Below, in pieces: positions 24,386 through 33,092 of a stretch of DNA of 64,000 bases. The notes under the pieces were generated by a model. It searched no databases and had not been told where the DNA came from. It saw nothing but the letters and a program-made list of their open reading frames with translations. The first letter of the stretch is position 1. Every line of letters starts with the position of its first letter. The translations under genes were made by a program, and so were the position numbers. The stretch comes from UBA1479 sp040216635 (lineage in GTDB: Bacteria; Pseudomonadota; Alphaproteobacteria; Rhodospirillales; Casp-alpha2): assembly GCA_040216635.1 (NCBI GenBank), contig JAVJOU010000006.1:132138-196137 (forward strand). The letters are read 5' to 3'.

Positions 24386-25771
24386 CTAACTTTTTTCCGA
24401 TGCGAATTCAGCCAATGCCAGGGCGAGATCCTGAGCGACAGCGGGCCAATCACCCGCATTGGGTTGCCTAAACAGGCGCATGCTTGGGTACCAAGGGGAA
24501 TCATCCCGCCCCAACATCCAGCGCCAATCGGGCACATGGGTAATCATGGTCCAAACGGGCCGCTCCATCGCCCCGGCAAGATGTATCAGCGACGTATCGA
24601 CGCCGATGATCAGGTCCAGCGCAGAAACGGCGGCAGCGACTTCCGAAAACGGATAGGCCCGCCGGAATAACATTTTCATGGGCCCGGAAAACACCGTGCC
24701 TTCAATTTGCGCCATCGCCGGACCGATTTGCAGAGAATGCAGCGAAACGCCGGGAACATCCAATAGCGGCTCTAGGACCGAAAGGGGAACAGAGCGTTCC
24801 GCATCCCGTTTATGAGAAGGGTTGCCCGACCAGATGAGCCCTACATGAAGCGGCCCCGGCAACCGCTGCTCGACCCGTTCACGCCAACGCTGGACGGCCG
24901 CCGGTTCGGCGCGCACGTAGGCTCCAGTCCAAAAATCATCGCCTTCATCTATCCCCAACACCGCGGGGAGGCTCATAATCGGGATGAACAGATCATGGTC
25001 CGGCAGAGGCATATCCTTGGTGAAAACTTGAGCGACACCGGGCATATCCTCGAACAGCGGTTTCAACGTCTCGGGCACCTCCAAGATCACCTGCCCGACC
25101 CTTTCTGCCGCGGATCGAACGAATCTGGAGAATTGAATATTGTCGCCCAATCCTTGTTCCGCATGAATCAATAGAGTGCCATCCGGCACCGGTTCCCCCT
25201 GCCATTGGGGCCGAGTCGATCGGATTTTTGCAAGTCCGACATTGCTCGCCGATTGTCGGCATTCAAACCCCTGCCAACCGGCGCTGAATTCTCCCTTGAG
25301 CAACTGCAGCAAACCCAGGTTGTATCGAGACGTGGGATCTTCGGGATTGATTTCCAGGACCCGGTTAAAAATTTTCTCCGCATCCTCGATAAGACCTTGA
25401 GCAGCCAATGTCGCGGCAAGGTTAAGCAGCGGTCCGGGGTGCCCCGGAAGGGCGTCGGCAACGCGCCTGAATTCGGCTTCGGCTTCCTCCAGCCGGCCCA
25501 GATTTTGGAGTGCGGCACCCCGGGCGTTCCGCGATTCAGCGTGGTCCGGTGCGCCCGCCAAGGCGATATCCAAAGCCTGTAAGGCTGCGGCATTGTCGCC
25601 AAGCTGAATGCTGACCCGCCCGACACCGCATAACGCCATGGGATGATTAGGGAACGCCGCAAGAATGGCCTGAAGGTCAGCGATCGCATCACGCGGGCGC
25701 TCCTCGCCCAAACACGTCTCAACGCGCGACAAGGCTGCCTGAATATCGGATTCGGATCGTATTTCCACCAT
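24386..25771 (-). CDS. TPR protein with GT9-like glycosyltransferase domain
   Basis: Residues 1-170 are tetratricopeptide repeats ('AESRNARGAALQNLGRLEEA', 'TSRYNLGLLQLLKGEFSAGW'). From residue 190 a heptosyltransferase-like (GT9/GT-B) region follows, with 'HAEQGLGDNIQFSRFVRSAA', 'HVGLIWSGNPSHKRDAERSV' and 'LDLIIGVDTSLIHLAGAMER'. This family is common near bacterial glycosylation loci and is often annotated only as a TPR protein. A paralogue is encoded at 43714. It lies downstream of the flagellin genes on the same strand but after a strong terminator, so it needs its own promoter. Acceptor and donor cannot be read from the sequence. Confidence 0.75.
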   Translation of the reverse strand: MVEIRSESDIQAALSRVETCLGEERPRDAIADLQAILAAFPNHPMALCGVGRVSIQLGDNAAALQALDIALAGAPDHAESRNARGAALQNLGRLEEAEAEFRRVADALPGHPGPLLNLAATLAAQGLIEDAEKIFNRVLEINPEDPTSRYNLGLLQLLKGEFSAGWQGFECRQSASNVGLAKIRSTRPQWQGEPVPDGTLLIHAEQGLGDNIQFSRFVRSAAERVGQVILEVPETLKPLFEDMPGVAQVFTKDMPLPDHDLFIPIMSLPAVLGIDEGDDFWTGAYVRAEPAAVQRWRERVEQRLPGPLHVGLIWSGNPSHKRDAERSVPLSVLEPLLDVPGVSLHSLQIGPAMAQIEGTVFSGPMKMLFRRAYPFSEVAAAVSALDLIIGVDTSLIHLAGAMERPVWTMITHVPDWRWMLGRDDSPWYPSMRLFRQPNAGDWPAVAQDLALALAEFASEKS

Positions 25772-25830
25772 CCCTTATGCCTCCCGTACACTCACTTTGC
25801 ACTCCGGCTAGACCTGCCATCCAATGCCAT

Positions 25831-25868
25831 AAAAAAGAAACCGCCGCCACCCATCGGGTGGCGGCGGC
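25831..25868 (-). terminator. Rho-independent terminator after flagellin gene 1
   Basis: A perfect 12-bp stem (CCGCCGCCACCC) with a 3-base loop is followed on the minus strand by TTTCTTTTTT. It lies about 60 bp after the flagellin stop. Confidence 0.9.
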
Positions 25869-25925
25869 TCTTTACAACCGTATGCGCTGGACCCGCCCCC
25901 CGCGAGGAGAAGCGGATCAAGACGA

Positions 25926-27218
25926 TTAGTTGAACAGCGCCAGGATACCCTGTTCGGACTGACCCGCGAAGGCCAAGGCCGAAATACCCAGCTGCTGGCG
26001 AGTCTGAAGGGCCAACAGGTTGGCGCCTTCGCCGTTCAGGTCGGCCAGCGTCAGCTTGCCCGCACCTTCTTCCAGCGTGTTGGTGTACTGTTCGGTGAAG
26101 TCCAGACGCGTTTGAAGCAAGGCCACGTTGGAACCAAGCTTCTGCGACTGCGACCGCAGGGTCGTCAACGAAGCATCGAGACCGGCAATGATCGTATCGG
26201 CGTCGGCGCTCTGGCCCTCGGCGATGAAATCGATGCCGCTCTGAAGCGCGCCGGCGGTGTTGGCCGCCAGGACGGTATTCGTCACTTCGAACGAGTTGGT
26301 GATACCGGCAACGATACCGACGAATACACCGGTGACGCTAATGCCGACAGCAGGCGTTGCCCCCAGGAACTGAGAGTCAGCACCAACCGCCGCACTGATA
26401 CCGGAAGCAGCCGCAGCGTTGAAGGTCGCAAGCTGCAGGGTCAAGGTCTGACCCTGGGTAACCGTCGTATCGTCGGCGGTACCCACGGCAACGGTGACAG
26501 AGACCTCGGTGTTCAGGGAGAACACGATTTCCGAGCCGCCATTGGTAACGGTGGCACCCGTACCGTTGTAGGTCACGACAAACTGACCGCCGAAGTCGGA
26601 GACGGCGTTGGCCGCCGAGAACGACCCGGTGATGACAGCACCGTTCAGTTCGACACCCGAGGACACCGTCCCGGTGAAGCTGACCGTGCTGTCGGCGCGA
26701 ACCACGAGATCGTCGATGCCCAGACCGGTTTCCTGTAGCTGAGCTGCGTCAATCGTCAGCAAGCTGGTGGTGTTGTTGGAGAAGTTGACCGTCAACGTTT
26801 CAGAGGTGTTGTCGATCAGGTTGACGCCCTGATATTCGGCGTCGTTCGCCAAGTCACCGATCTGCGAACGAATGTCGGAGAACTGAGTGACCAGATCGGT
26901 GAACTGAGTACCGGTGGCCGATTTCAGAGAGTTCGCAATACCTTTGAGCTGGCGAACCAGGCTGTCGATGCCTTCAACACCGTCCAGGGCCGCGGTAACC
27001 GTCGAAATGCCCTGGTCAATGCCGTCTTTGCGTTCCGTAAAATCGGAGGAACGGTCGGTCAAGGACCGAGCCGAGAAGAACGACACCGGATCGTCAACTG
27101 CACTGGCGACGCGCAGGCCCGTGGACAAGCGGCCGTTGGTACGGTCGATGAGATCAGTTGTAGCTTGTAGGGAAAGTAGCGAGCCGCGCACTGCGGCCGA
27201 AAGGGTAACGTCAGACAT
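25926..27218 (-). CDS. Flagellin (copy 1)
   Basis: This 430-residue flagellin starts at the ATG at 27218, preceded by GGAG; the frame extends upstream but that part is not flagellin-like. The N-terminal D0/D1 helices run from 'MSDVTLSAAVRGSLLSLQAT' through 'DDPVSFFSARSLTDRSSDF'. The C-terminal D0 ends 'GISALAFAGQSEQGILALFN'. The middle third is Ser/Thr-rich and is the likely site of O-glycosylation. It is the same length as the copy at 27458 and most residues match, with differences concentrated in the first 90 residues and the outer domain. Nearby FlbT and FlaF should control its translation. Confidence 0.96.
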   Translation of the reverse strand: MSDVTLSAAVRGSLLSLQATTDLIDRTNGRLSTGLRVASAVDDPVSFFSARSLTDRSSDFTERKDGIDQGISTVTAALDGVEGIDSLVRQLKGIANSLKSATGTQFTDLVTQFSDIRSQIGDLANDAEYQGVNLIDNTSETLTVNFSNNTTSLLTIDAAQLQETGLGIDDLVVRADSTVSFTGTVSSGVELNGAVITGSFSAANAVSDFGGQFVVTYNGTGATVTNGGSEIVFSLNTEVSVTVAVGTADDTTVTQGQTLTLQLATFNAAAASGISAAVGADSQFLGATPAVGISVTGVFVGIVAGITNSFEVTNTVLAANTAGALQSGIDFIAEGQSADADTIIAGLDASLTTLRSQSQKLGSNVALLQTRLDFTEQYTNTLEEGAGKLTLADLNGEGANLLALQTRQQLGISALAFAGQSEQGILALFN

Positions 27219-27381
27219 TTTGTAACTCCATTCTAGAGCGTTGACAGGATTTACTATCCTCAACCAGCCGACCCGCGCTTCTGGCGGGCATAGGGCTAGT
27301 TCCGGCAAACCTACCGGCGCCCTTTGGCAAAGTCAAACGTTAATTCCCCCCTTGAGGCAGAACAATTCCGGCCGAAAACGG

Positions 27382-27414
27382 AAAAGCCGCCGCCCCATAT
27401 ACGGAGCGACGGCT
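27382..27414 (-). terminator. Rho-independent terminator between the two flagellin genes
   Basis: On the minus strand AGCCGTCGCTCC pairs (with G-U pairs) with GGGGCGGCGGCT around a short AT-rich loop, followed by TTTTCC. It lies just after the stop of flagellin copy 2 and would make the two flagellin transcripts separate. Confidence 0.8.
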
Positions 27415-27457
27415 ATCAAACGCCTCAAAGCGAGGCGAATTCGCGTAGTTATTCGAG

Positions 27458-28750
27458 TTAATTGAACAAGGACAAAATACCCTGCTCGGACTGACCGGCA
27501 AAGGCCAAGGCCGAAATACCTAGTTGCTGGCGAGTCTGCAATGCCAGCAAATTGGCGCCTTCCTCGTTCAGATCGGCAAGAACGAGCTTGCCCGCACCTT
27601 CTTCAAGGGTATTGGTATATTGTTCGGTGAAGTCCAATCTGGTCTGAAGCAGTGCCACGTTGGAGCCCAGTTGCTGCGATTGCGACCGCAGGGTCGCAAG
27701 GGCTGCATCCAAGTCAACGATAACGTTCTCAACATCTTCCGTCTGACCTTCGGCGATAAAGTCAACGCCACTCTGGAAGATGCCGGCAGTGTTGATCGCA
27801 AGAACGGAATTGGTCACTTCGAACGAGTTCGTAATACCGGCAACAATACCCACAAACACCCCTGTGATGCTGATACCAACCGCAGGTGTCGCCCCCAGGA
27901 ACTGAGAGTCCGCAGCAACCGCCGCGCTGATGCCGGAAGCGGCTGCCGCGTTGAACGTCGCGAGCTGTAGGGTCAAGGTCTGTCCCTGTGTGATCGCCGT
28001 TGCGTCTGCTGTACCGACGGCCACCGTGATCGTAACCTCGGTGTTCAGGGCGAATACGACCTCGGCTCCGTCGTTGGTCACGGTAACGCCCGTGCCGTTA
28101 TAAGTGACAACCAGTTGGCCGCCGAAATCAGAGACAGCATTACCCGCCGAGAATGACCCGGTGATGACAGCACCATTCAGTTCGACCCCGGAAGATACCG
28201 TACCAGTGAGGCTGATCTTGCTGTCAGAACGAATTTCAAGCACATCGATACCCAGGCCGGTCTGGCGCAGGTTTGCCGCGTCGATCGTCAGCAGGCTGGT
28301 CGTGTTGTTCGAGAAACTCACGGAAAGCGTTTCCGAAGTATTGTCGACCAGGTTAACGCCCTGATATTCGGAATCGTTAGCCAAATCCCCGATTTGCGTG
28401 CGAATTTCGTTGAATTGGTTGACCAAATCATTGAACTGCGTGCCGGCGGCGGAGCGCATCGAATTGGCAAGGCCTTTCAATTGCCGAACCATGGTATCAA
28501 TGCTCTCGACACCATCCAGCGCGGCTGTAACGGTCGAGATGCCTTGGTCGATGCCGTCCTTGCGTTCATCGAAGTCAGACGCTCGGTCGTTCAAAGCTTT
28601 GGATGAAAAGAAAGATACAGGATCGTCAACCGGGTTGCTGACCCGAAGCCCCGTGGCCAATCGGTCGTTGGTGCGGTCGATGAGATCCGTGGTGCGCTGC
28701 AATGCAAGCAGCGAACTGCGTACTGCAGCAGAAAGAGTAACGTCGGACAT
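27458..28750 (-). CDS. Flagellin (copy 2)
   Basis: A 430-residue flagellin that aligns with copy 1 without gaps. N-terminus: 'MSDVTLSAAVRSSLLALQRT'; C-terminus: 'GISALAFAGQSEQGILSLFN'. Conserved 'GIDQGISTVTAALDGVE' and 'QKLGSNVALLQTRLDF'-type helices are present (here 'QQLGSNVALLQTRLDF'). Differences include 'LEIRSDSKISLTG' in place of 'LVVRADSTVSFTG' in the exposed domain. The two genes arose by tandem duplication and are kept nearly alike. The exposed Ser/Thr-rich region is again the probable glycan acceptor. Confidence 0.96.
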   Translation of the reverse strand: MSDVTLSAAVRSSLLALQRTTDLIDRTNDRLATGLRVSNPVDDPVSFFSSKALNDRASDFDERKDGIDQGISTVTAALDGVESIDTMVRQLKGLANSMRSAAGTQFNDLVNQFNEIRTQIGDLANDSEYQGVNLVDNTSETLSVSFSNNTTSLLTIDAANLRQTGLGIDVLEIRSDSKISLTGTVSSGVELNGAVITGSFSAGNAVSDFGGQLVVTYNGTGVTVTNDGAEVVFALNTEVTITVAVGTADATAITQGQTLTLQLATFNAAAASGISAAVAADSQFLGATPAVGISITGVFVGIVAGITNSFEVTNSVLAINTAGIFQSGVDFIAEGQTEDVENVIVDLDAALATLRSQSQQLGSNVALLQTRLDFTEQYTNTLEEGAGKLVLADLNEEGANLLALQTRQQLGISALAFAGQSEQGILSLFN

Positions 28751-29062
28751 GTTATTTGCCTCGTCTCCGCGCGGCTGGGGATTCTCCTCGCCAATGCCGC
28801 GCTAGCAATCACGTTGCGCATTCTGCCAACGACCCGGATACTAATCTATATTCAAGGGGTTAACAAAGTATTGACCAATTTGATCCGTGAATATTTTAAA
28901 ATAAAAATTCAGCGTCCATCATGCGCGATTTTCCCTGCAGCCTCACGATACGCAAACACGCCTTGCAGCTTAAAATAAGAAACAATGCAATCTTGCTTAT
29001 AATGCAAAAATATAGCATATGTAGTATAGTATGGGGGAAGGACATCAAACTATGGTGCAATT
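28751..29062. promoter_or_regulatory. Divergent AT-rich control region between flagellin copy 2 and flbT
   Basis: This 312-bp gap is clearly more AT-rich than its surroundings from about 28850 on. TTAACAAAGTATTGA at 28860 resembles a CtrA site with one mismatch. TATAGT at 29024 could be a -10 element for flbT. I find no sigma-54-type promoter for the flagellin gene here. Confidence 0.35.
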
Positions 29063-29530
29063 ATGCCACTGAAACTTGATTTCAAGGCCGGTGAAAAACT
29101 GGTCCTTAACGGCGCGGTGGTGGAGAACGTCGGCAGTAACGCAAAACTGCTGATCCACAACGATTCGGCGATAATTCGTGAAAAGGAAATTCTATCGCAG
29201 GCAGAATCCAATACCCCGGCGGCACGGGTTTATTTCGCACTGCAATGCGCATACATGTTTCCCCGCCACGAAGCAGAGTATTTGGAAAATTTCCGCCAGT
29301 ATCTGCAAGACTACGTAGCAGCAGCACCGACCTCTAAAGAAATCGCCGATGAAATTTTAAAATACGTCGATGACATCAAATTGTATCGCGCGCTGAAGGC
29401 AACGCAAAAATTGATACGTCACGAAGCGGATACATTCAGCCAGTTCGCCAGTCAGCTGGAATCCGTCGATCTTGCGGAACGGATGGAAACGGCCGGCGCC
29501 GGAGATGTTGTCACCGAGGGCAATTCCTAG
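29063..29530 (+). CDS. flbT: Flagellin regulator FlbT
   Basis: The 155-residue protein begins 'MPLKLDFKAGEKLVLNGAVV' and contains 'DSAIIREKEILSQAESNTPA', the conserved FlbT core, with 'ARVYFALQCAYMFP' and a helical C-terminal half. In Caulobacter FlbT binds the 5' leader of flagellin mRNA and lowers its stability; FlaF opposes or completes this action. It is divergent from flagellin copy 2. The ATG at 29063 gives the normal family length. Confidence 0.93.
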   Translation: MPLKLDFKAGEKLVLNGAVVENVGSNAKLLIHNDSAIIREKEILSQAESNTPAARVYFALQCAYMFPRHEAEYLENFRQYLQDYVAAAPTSKEIADEILKYVDDIKLYRALKATQKLIRHEADTFSQFASQLESVDLAERMETAGAGDVVTEGNS

Positions 29531-29660
29531 GTTACCCCGTCGTATTCCAAAACATGGTGACAACCCGATTGGTGTCGTTGCGAGAACTTCGTTATATACG
29601 ATTTAAGTTCCGCATCATGGATTGGTGCCGAGCTGGAGGTGACACGAGAAGGCCACAACG

Positions 29661-31142
29661 ATGACCGGCGACCCGCTCGATAAGTTCCTACATCGCGCCG
29701 AAAGTGGTCCTGATCTGCTCTGCATCCAAGAAACGGACCGACATCTGACGTACTCGGAATTCACCGATCTCGTCTGCCGATACGCATTCAGTTTTGCTCA
29801 AACCGGCGAACACCCCAAAGTCCTTATTCACTTGCCGCAATCAGCCGACGCCTACGCTGCCATGTTTGCGACGCTTATGGCCGGTGGATTCTACACATGT
29901 TCCAACACCGAATGGCCGCCCGACCGCCAGGCCAGGGTTGCCGGCCTCTTTCGCCCGGATGTCGTAGTGTCTGATCAACCCGGTGCTGTTGCAGACCTTG
30001 GCTGCCCCCCCTCTTCCAAAATCGTGCACAGCACCAAACTCCCGAATCAACGGTTAGAAGTCCCCAAACCGCCACACGACCTCGCATATGTCATGTTCAC
30101 ATCCGGCTCAACCGGCATACCGAAAGGGGTGATGGTGCCGCGATCGGGCCTTGCCCATTATACCGACTGGGCCCAGGATGCGATGGACCTCACGCCCGAA
30201 GACCGCTGGTCACAACATCCCAATATTGCTTTTGATCTCAGCGTACTCGACATCTACGGCGCGCTTTGCAGCGGGGCTTCTCTGCACCCCTTGACCGGCA
30301 CGATGGACCGCATGTTTCCAGCGACGTTCATTCGCGACCGGGGCCTGACCATATGGAACTCGGTCCCGAGCGTTCTGGATATGATGCGCAGCGCACAGCA
30401 GATGACCCCGGAGCACCTGGGATCGCTGCGCATGTTCACCTTTTGCGGCGAACCGCTATACCGGGAACAAGTGCAGGCGATATTCGATGCCCGTCCAGAC
30501 GCCGCGGTCCACAACACCTATGGCCCAACGGAGGCAACGGTTTCCTGCACATTATTGAAACTGACACCTGAAAATCTGGATGCGGCAAGCGGCCAATGCA
30601 TGGCATTCGGCGACCCGATCCCCGGCATGGACCTGCACTTCATCAAAGACGGTATAGAAGGCGATGAAGGTGAAATCATATTGTCCGGACCGCAATTGGC
30701 CCGAGGATACTGGGAAGCGCCCGATATCACCGCCGGCGCATTCCAGGAATTGGAGATAGCCGGCCACCCCGTCCCTTGTTATCGCACCGGCGACTGGGGA
30801 CGGCGGGAAAACGGGCACCATTTTTTTATCCAGCGCATTGATCATCAGATCAAGATCCGCGGATACCGCGTCGAATTGGGGGAAATCGATAAGGTTGCGC
30901 GCGAACTTGGCGCGCGTGCTGCCTGCACGGTTTTTGCCGACAATGCCCTACACTGTTTCATCGAAGGCGCCGATAAACTTGATGTTAACGCGATCCGTGA
31001 TGGAATGGCCCGGACCTTACCGGAATACGCGGTACCTTCGGCCATCCGCCAATTGGAATCCCTGCCGCGGAACGCGAACGAAAAGATCGACGCAAGTGCC
31101 CTTGCCAAACGAGTGACTGATGAGCCAAACGACACTGATTGA
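29661..31142 (+). CDS. Stand-alone adenylation enzyme (AMP-dependent acyl/aminoacyl ligase)
   Basis: A 493-residue ANL-superfamily enzyme with A3 'FTSGSTGIPKG' (about residue 150), A5 'NTYGPTEAT' (about 290), A7 'YRTGDW', A8 'IDHQIKIRGYRVELGEI' and the A10 lysine in 'NANEKID'. It resembles amino-acid adenylation domains and DltA-type ligases rather than acyl-CoA synthetases. Its gene overlaps by 23 bp that of a carrier protein with a phosphopantetheine serine, so it probably loads an amino or hydroxy acid onto that carrier. The acceptor is unknown; in this sugar locus an acyl group for an amino sugar is plausible. Confidence 0.85.
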   Translation: MTGDPLDKFLHRAESGPDLLCIQETDRHLTYSEFTDLVCRYAFSFAQTGEHPKVLIHLPQSADAYAAMFATLMAGGFYTCSNTEWPPDRQARVAGLFRPDVVVSDQPGAVADLGCPPSSKIVHSTKLPNQRLEVPKPPHDLAYVMFTSGSTGIPKGVMVPRSGLAHYTDWAQDAMDLTPEDRWSQHPNIAFDLSVLDIYGALCSGASLHPLTGTMDRMFPATFIRDRGLTIWNSVPSVLDMMRSAQQMTPEHLGSLRMFTFCGEPLYREQVQAIFDARPDAAVHNTYGPTEATVSCTLLKLTPENLDAASGQCMAFGDPIPGMDLHFIKDGIEGDEGEIILSGPQLARGYWEAPDITAGAFQELEIAGHPVPCYRTGDWGRRENGHHFFIQRIDHQIKIRGYRVELGEIDKVARELGARAACTVFADNALHCFIEGADKLDVNAIRDGMARTLPEYAVPSAIRQLESLPRNANEKIDASALAKRVTDEPNDTD

Positions 31143-31362
31143 ACCGCATGCCTTGGTTGCCGAAGCCTTGGAATGCTCCATCGACGATCTCGTCGAGGGA
31201 ACCGGACTGGGCGCCCATCCGAAATGGGACAGCTTGGCCCATGTGCGCGTGATGTTGGCTCTTGAACGGCATTACGACGTGACGCTCAATGATGACAGCA
31301 TCCTTGAGTACACCACCTTGGATGCTGTCAGCGCGCGTCACCAAGCGCTCGTCAACGCTTAA
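31120..31362 (+). CDS. Acyl/peptidyl carrier protein
   Basis: An 80-residue carrier protein with the phosphopantetheine attachment site 'KWDSLAHVRVMLALERHYDV' (Ser in DSL, about residue 34). Its gene overlaps the end of the adenylation-enzyme gene, so the two are translationally coupled and should act as a loading pair. No thioesterase or condensation domain is encoded with them. The acyl group is probably passed to a sugar amine by one of the acyltransferases encoded nearby. Confidence 0.88.
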   Translation: MSQTTLIEPHALVAEALECSIDDLVEGTGLGAHPKWDSLAHVRVMLALERHYDVTLNDDSILEYTTLDAVSARHQALVNA

Positions 31363-31424
31363 GGCGCCCTCTCACCACGGTTTCAGCGCGCTGCCGCCGG
31401 GCAAGGCACCGGGCGAGTGGTTGT

Positions 31425-32099
31425 CTATTCCGGCTTGATGGCGACAAAATTCCACAGGCCTTCTCGTCTGTTTTCCGCCGGGCGCAAGTGATCAAGACGC
31501 TTGTGAACGAGCACCGTGATTTCGTAGTCGGAGAAAAGATCGAGGATATGTTCCTCATCGGAGAAATGAACCGGCCCGACATTGGATAGCGGGCCGTCTT
31601 CGATGTTGATCCGGGTGTATTCGTCCATGCCGGGCTCACCGCGCTTATAGTCGGTCAGTTCCGTGGAAAACCAATCAATCCCGATGTACGTGCCACCCGG
31701 CTTAAGGGCTTTATCCACCAAGGCCAGGCAATCGCGGATCGGCGCCGTATGGTTATGCGGCAGGCTGCCGCGATCAAAAATCAGATCAAAAGGGCCTTCG
31801 AAATGAATGTCCTTGGTAAAATCAGCCTCGGCGAAACGATCGGCCCAGTCGGGATATGTATCCTTCAGCATACGAACGGCCGACGCACTGCCTTCGACCG
31901 CGCAATAATCAACGTTCAGGTAACGAAAGAACGGGACATTGGCACCAGAACCGCAACCAAGTTCAAGAACGCGAAAATCGGGTCCGGTCGGACGCGCATA
32001 ACGCATCACGAAAGACACCAGGTCGCTCCATGGCCAGCGGCTGATCTGTGCGCTGGTTGCGTCGCTGAACTGCATCTCCCATTTCTCGGAAAAGCTCAT
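31425..32099 (-). CDS. SAM-dependent methyltransferase
   Basis: The ATG at 32099 is chosen for its strong ribosome site (GAGAGGAGA); the frame extends further upstream but without family features. The 224-residue product has the class I motif 'FRVLELGCGSGANVPFFRYL' and the acidic post-I 'DYCAVEGSASAV'. Conserved 'FDLIFDRGSLPHN' follows. Substrate unknown; a sugar or small acyl group in this pathway is likely. The gene converges on the carrier-protein gene and is divergent from the AAC(3)-like gene. Confidence 0.8.
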   Translation of the reverse strand: MSFSEKWEMQFSDATSAQISRWPWSDLVSFVMRYARPTGPDFRVLELGCGSGANVPFFRYLNVDYCAVEGSASAVRMLKDTYPDWADRFAEADFTKDIHFEGPFDLIFDRGSLPHNHTAPIRDCLALVDKALKPGGTYIGIDWFSTELTDYKRGEPGMDEYTRINIEDGPLSNVGPVHFSDEEHILDLFSDYEITVLVHKRLDHLRPAENRREGLWNFVAIKPE

Positions 32100-32185
32100 A
32101 TAATTATCTCCTCTCGGATCATGGGTACGATCACCCGCCCGTATACCGTCGGCATCCTGCGCGAAACGCGTTAAAAAACGATTAT

Positions 32186-33079
32186 ATGTCCCTATCGACC
32201 CCGCCAAGAAAGCAGACTGACTTGACCGCACTAACCCTTGACGATCTTTCAACGGCTCTACGCAGCATCATTCCGGACGATGACGAAGTCATTGTCATGC
32301 ATTCGGGTGTCTGGTCGTTCGCCGTGGCTTACGGCTGGACAAAGCCGGAAGACGTCGATCCCATGATCGACATTCTGGCCGATATCATCGGCCCGGAACG
32401 CACGCTGATCATGCCCGCCTATAATTTTGATTTCTACCGGACCAAACAGTTCGACTTGACCCGCAGCCTGCCCCAGGTCGGTGTGCTGCCGCACCGCTCC
32501 TGGGAGCGGATGGATATGGCCCGCACACGCCAGCCAATGAATAGTTATTTCGTGGTCGGGCCGCGACAGGATGAGGTCCTTGGACTGCCCTGCACCACGG
32601 CCTGGGGGGATGATAGCGTTCTTGGATGGATGCACGATGTAAACGCCCGCATCTGCATCCTCGGCGTTACATGGGAAGAAGGTTGCAGCTTCGTTCACCG
32701 CTGCGAAGAAATGGCCCGGGTCCCCTACCGCTACTTCAAACGCTTTCCGGGTATTTTGTTTGATGACGGCCGCGAAATCGGGCCGTGCTCCGAAGTCCTG
32801 TATTCCCGGCCATTGACGATCATGTTGGCGGACGACTGGTCGACGATCACCGATCCGCTCCGGGCAAGCGGCGACATGCTCACCACATCACACCCCAAGC
32901 TTCGTTTTGAATCGGCCCTGTCGCAGACAGTCTATAAACAAGGCATGGCCGTGCTTGAACAGGACCCTTATATCCTGCTTCCGACCGCTGACGGCCTACG
33001 CGACCGCGTACGCGAATGGGTTTCGAAAGAGAAAGAAGCCGAGATAGAAGCGCTGGCGCCCGAACAGCGCTGGCCGTAA
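32186..33079 (+). CDS. AAC(3)-family N-acyltransferase
   Basis: The 297-residue protein belongs to the aminoglycoside 3-N-acetyltransferase family: 'VIVMHSGVWSFAVAYGW' at the start, 'PERTLIMPAYNF', and a histidine in 'EEGCSFVHRCEEMARVPYRY' at the family's active-site position. In sugar loci such enzymes acylate amino sugars rather than give antibiotic resistance. Given the neighbouring adenylation enzyme and carrier protein, it could take its acyl group from acyl-carrier protein or from acetyl-CoA. It is divergent from the methyltransferase gene and ends 13 bp from the convergent oxidoreductase gene. Confidence 0.8.
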   Translation: MSLSTPPRKQTDLTALTLDDLSTALRSIIPDDDEVIVMHSGVWSFAVAYGWTKPEDVDPMIDILADIIGPERTLIMPAYNFDFYRTKQFDLTRSLPQVGVLPHRSWERMDMARTRQPMNSYFVVGPRQDEVLGLPCTTAWGDDSVLGWMHDVNARICILGVTWEEGCSFVHRCEEMARVPYRYFKRFPGILFDDGREIGPCSEVLYSRPLTIMLADDWSTITDPLRASGDMLTTSHPKLRFESALSQTVYKQGMAVLEQDPYILLPTADGLRDRVREWVSKEKEAEIEALAPEQRWP

Positions 33080-33092
33080 GAACCCCGACAAT

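Noticed and set aside
28751..28860. Sigma-54 promoter for flagellin copy 2
   Set aside because: I searched for GC-N10-CC on the plus strand. The only spacing match overlaps GC-rich sequence without the -24 and -12 consensus.
32186..33079. Aminoglycoside resistance gene
   Set aside because: The protein is in the AAC(3) family, but it lies in a sugar-biosynthesis locus with native-looking composition and no mobile element. A sugar acyltransferase is far more likely.
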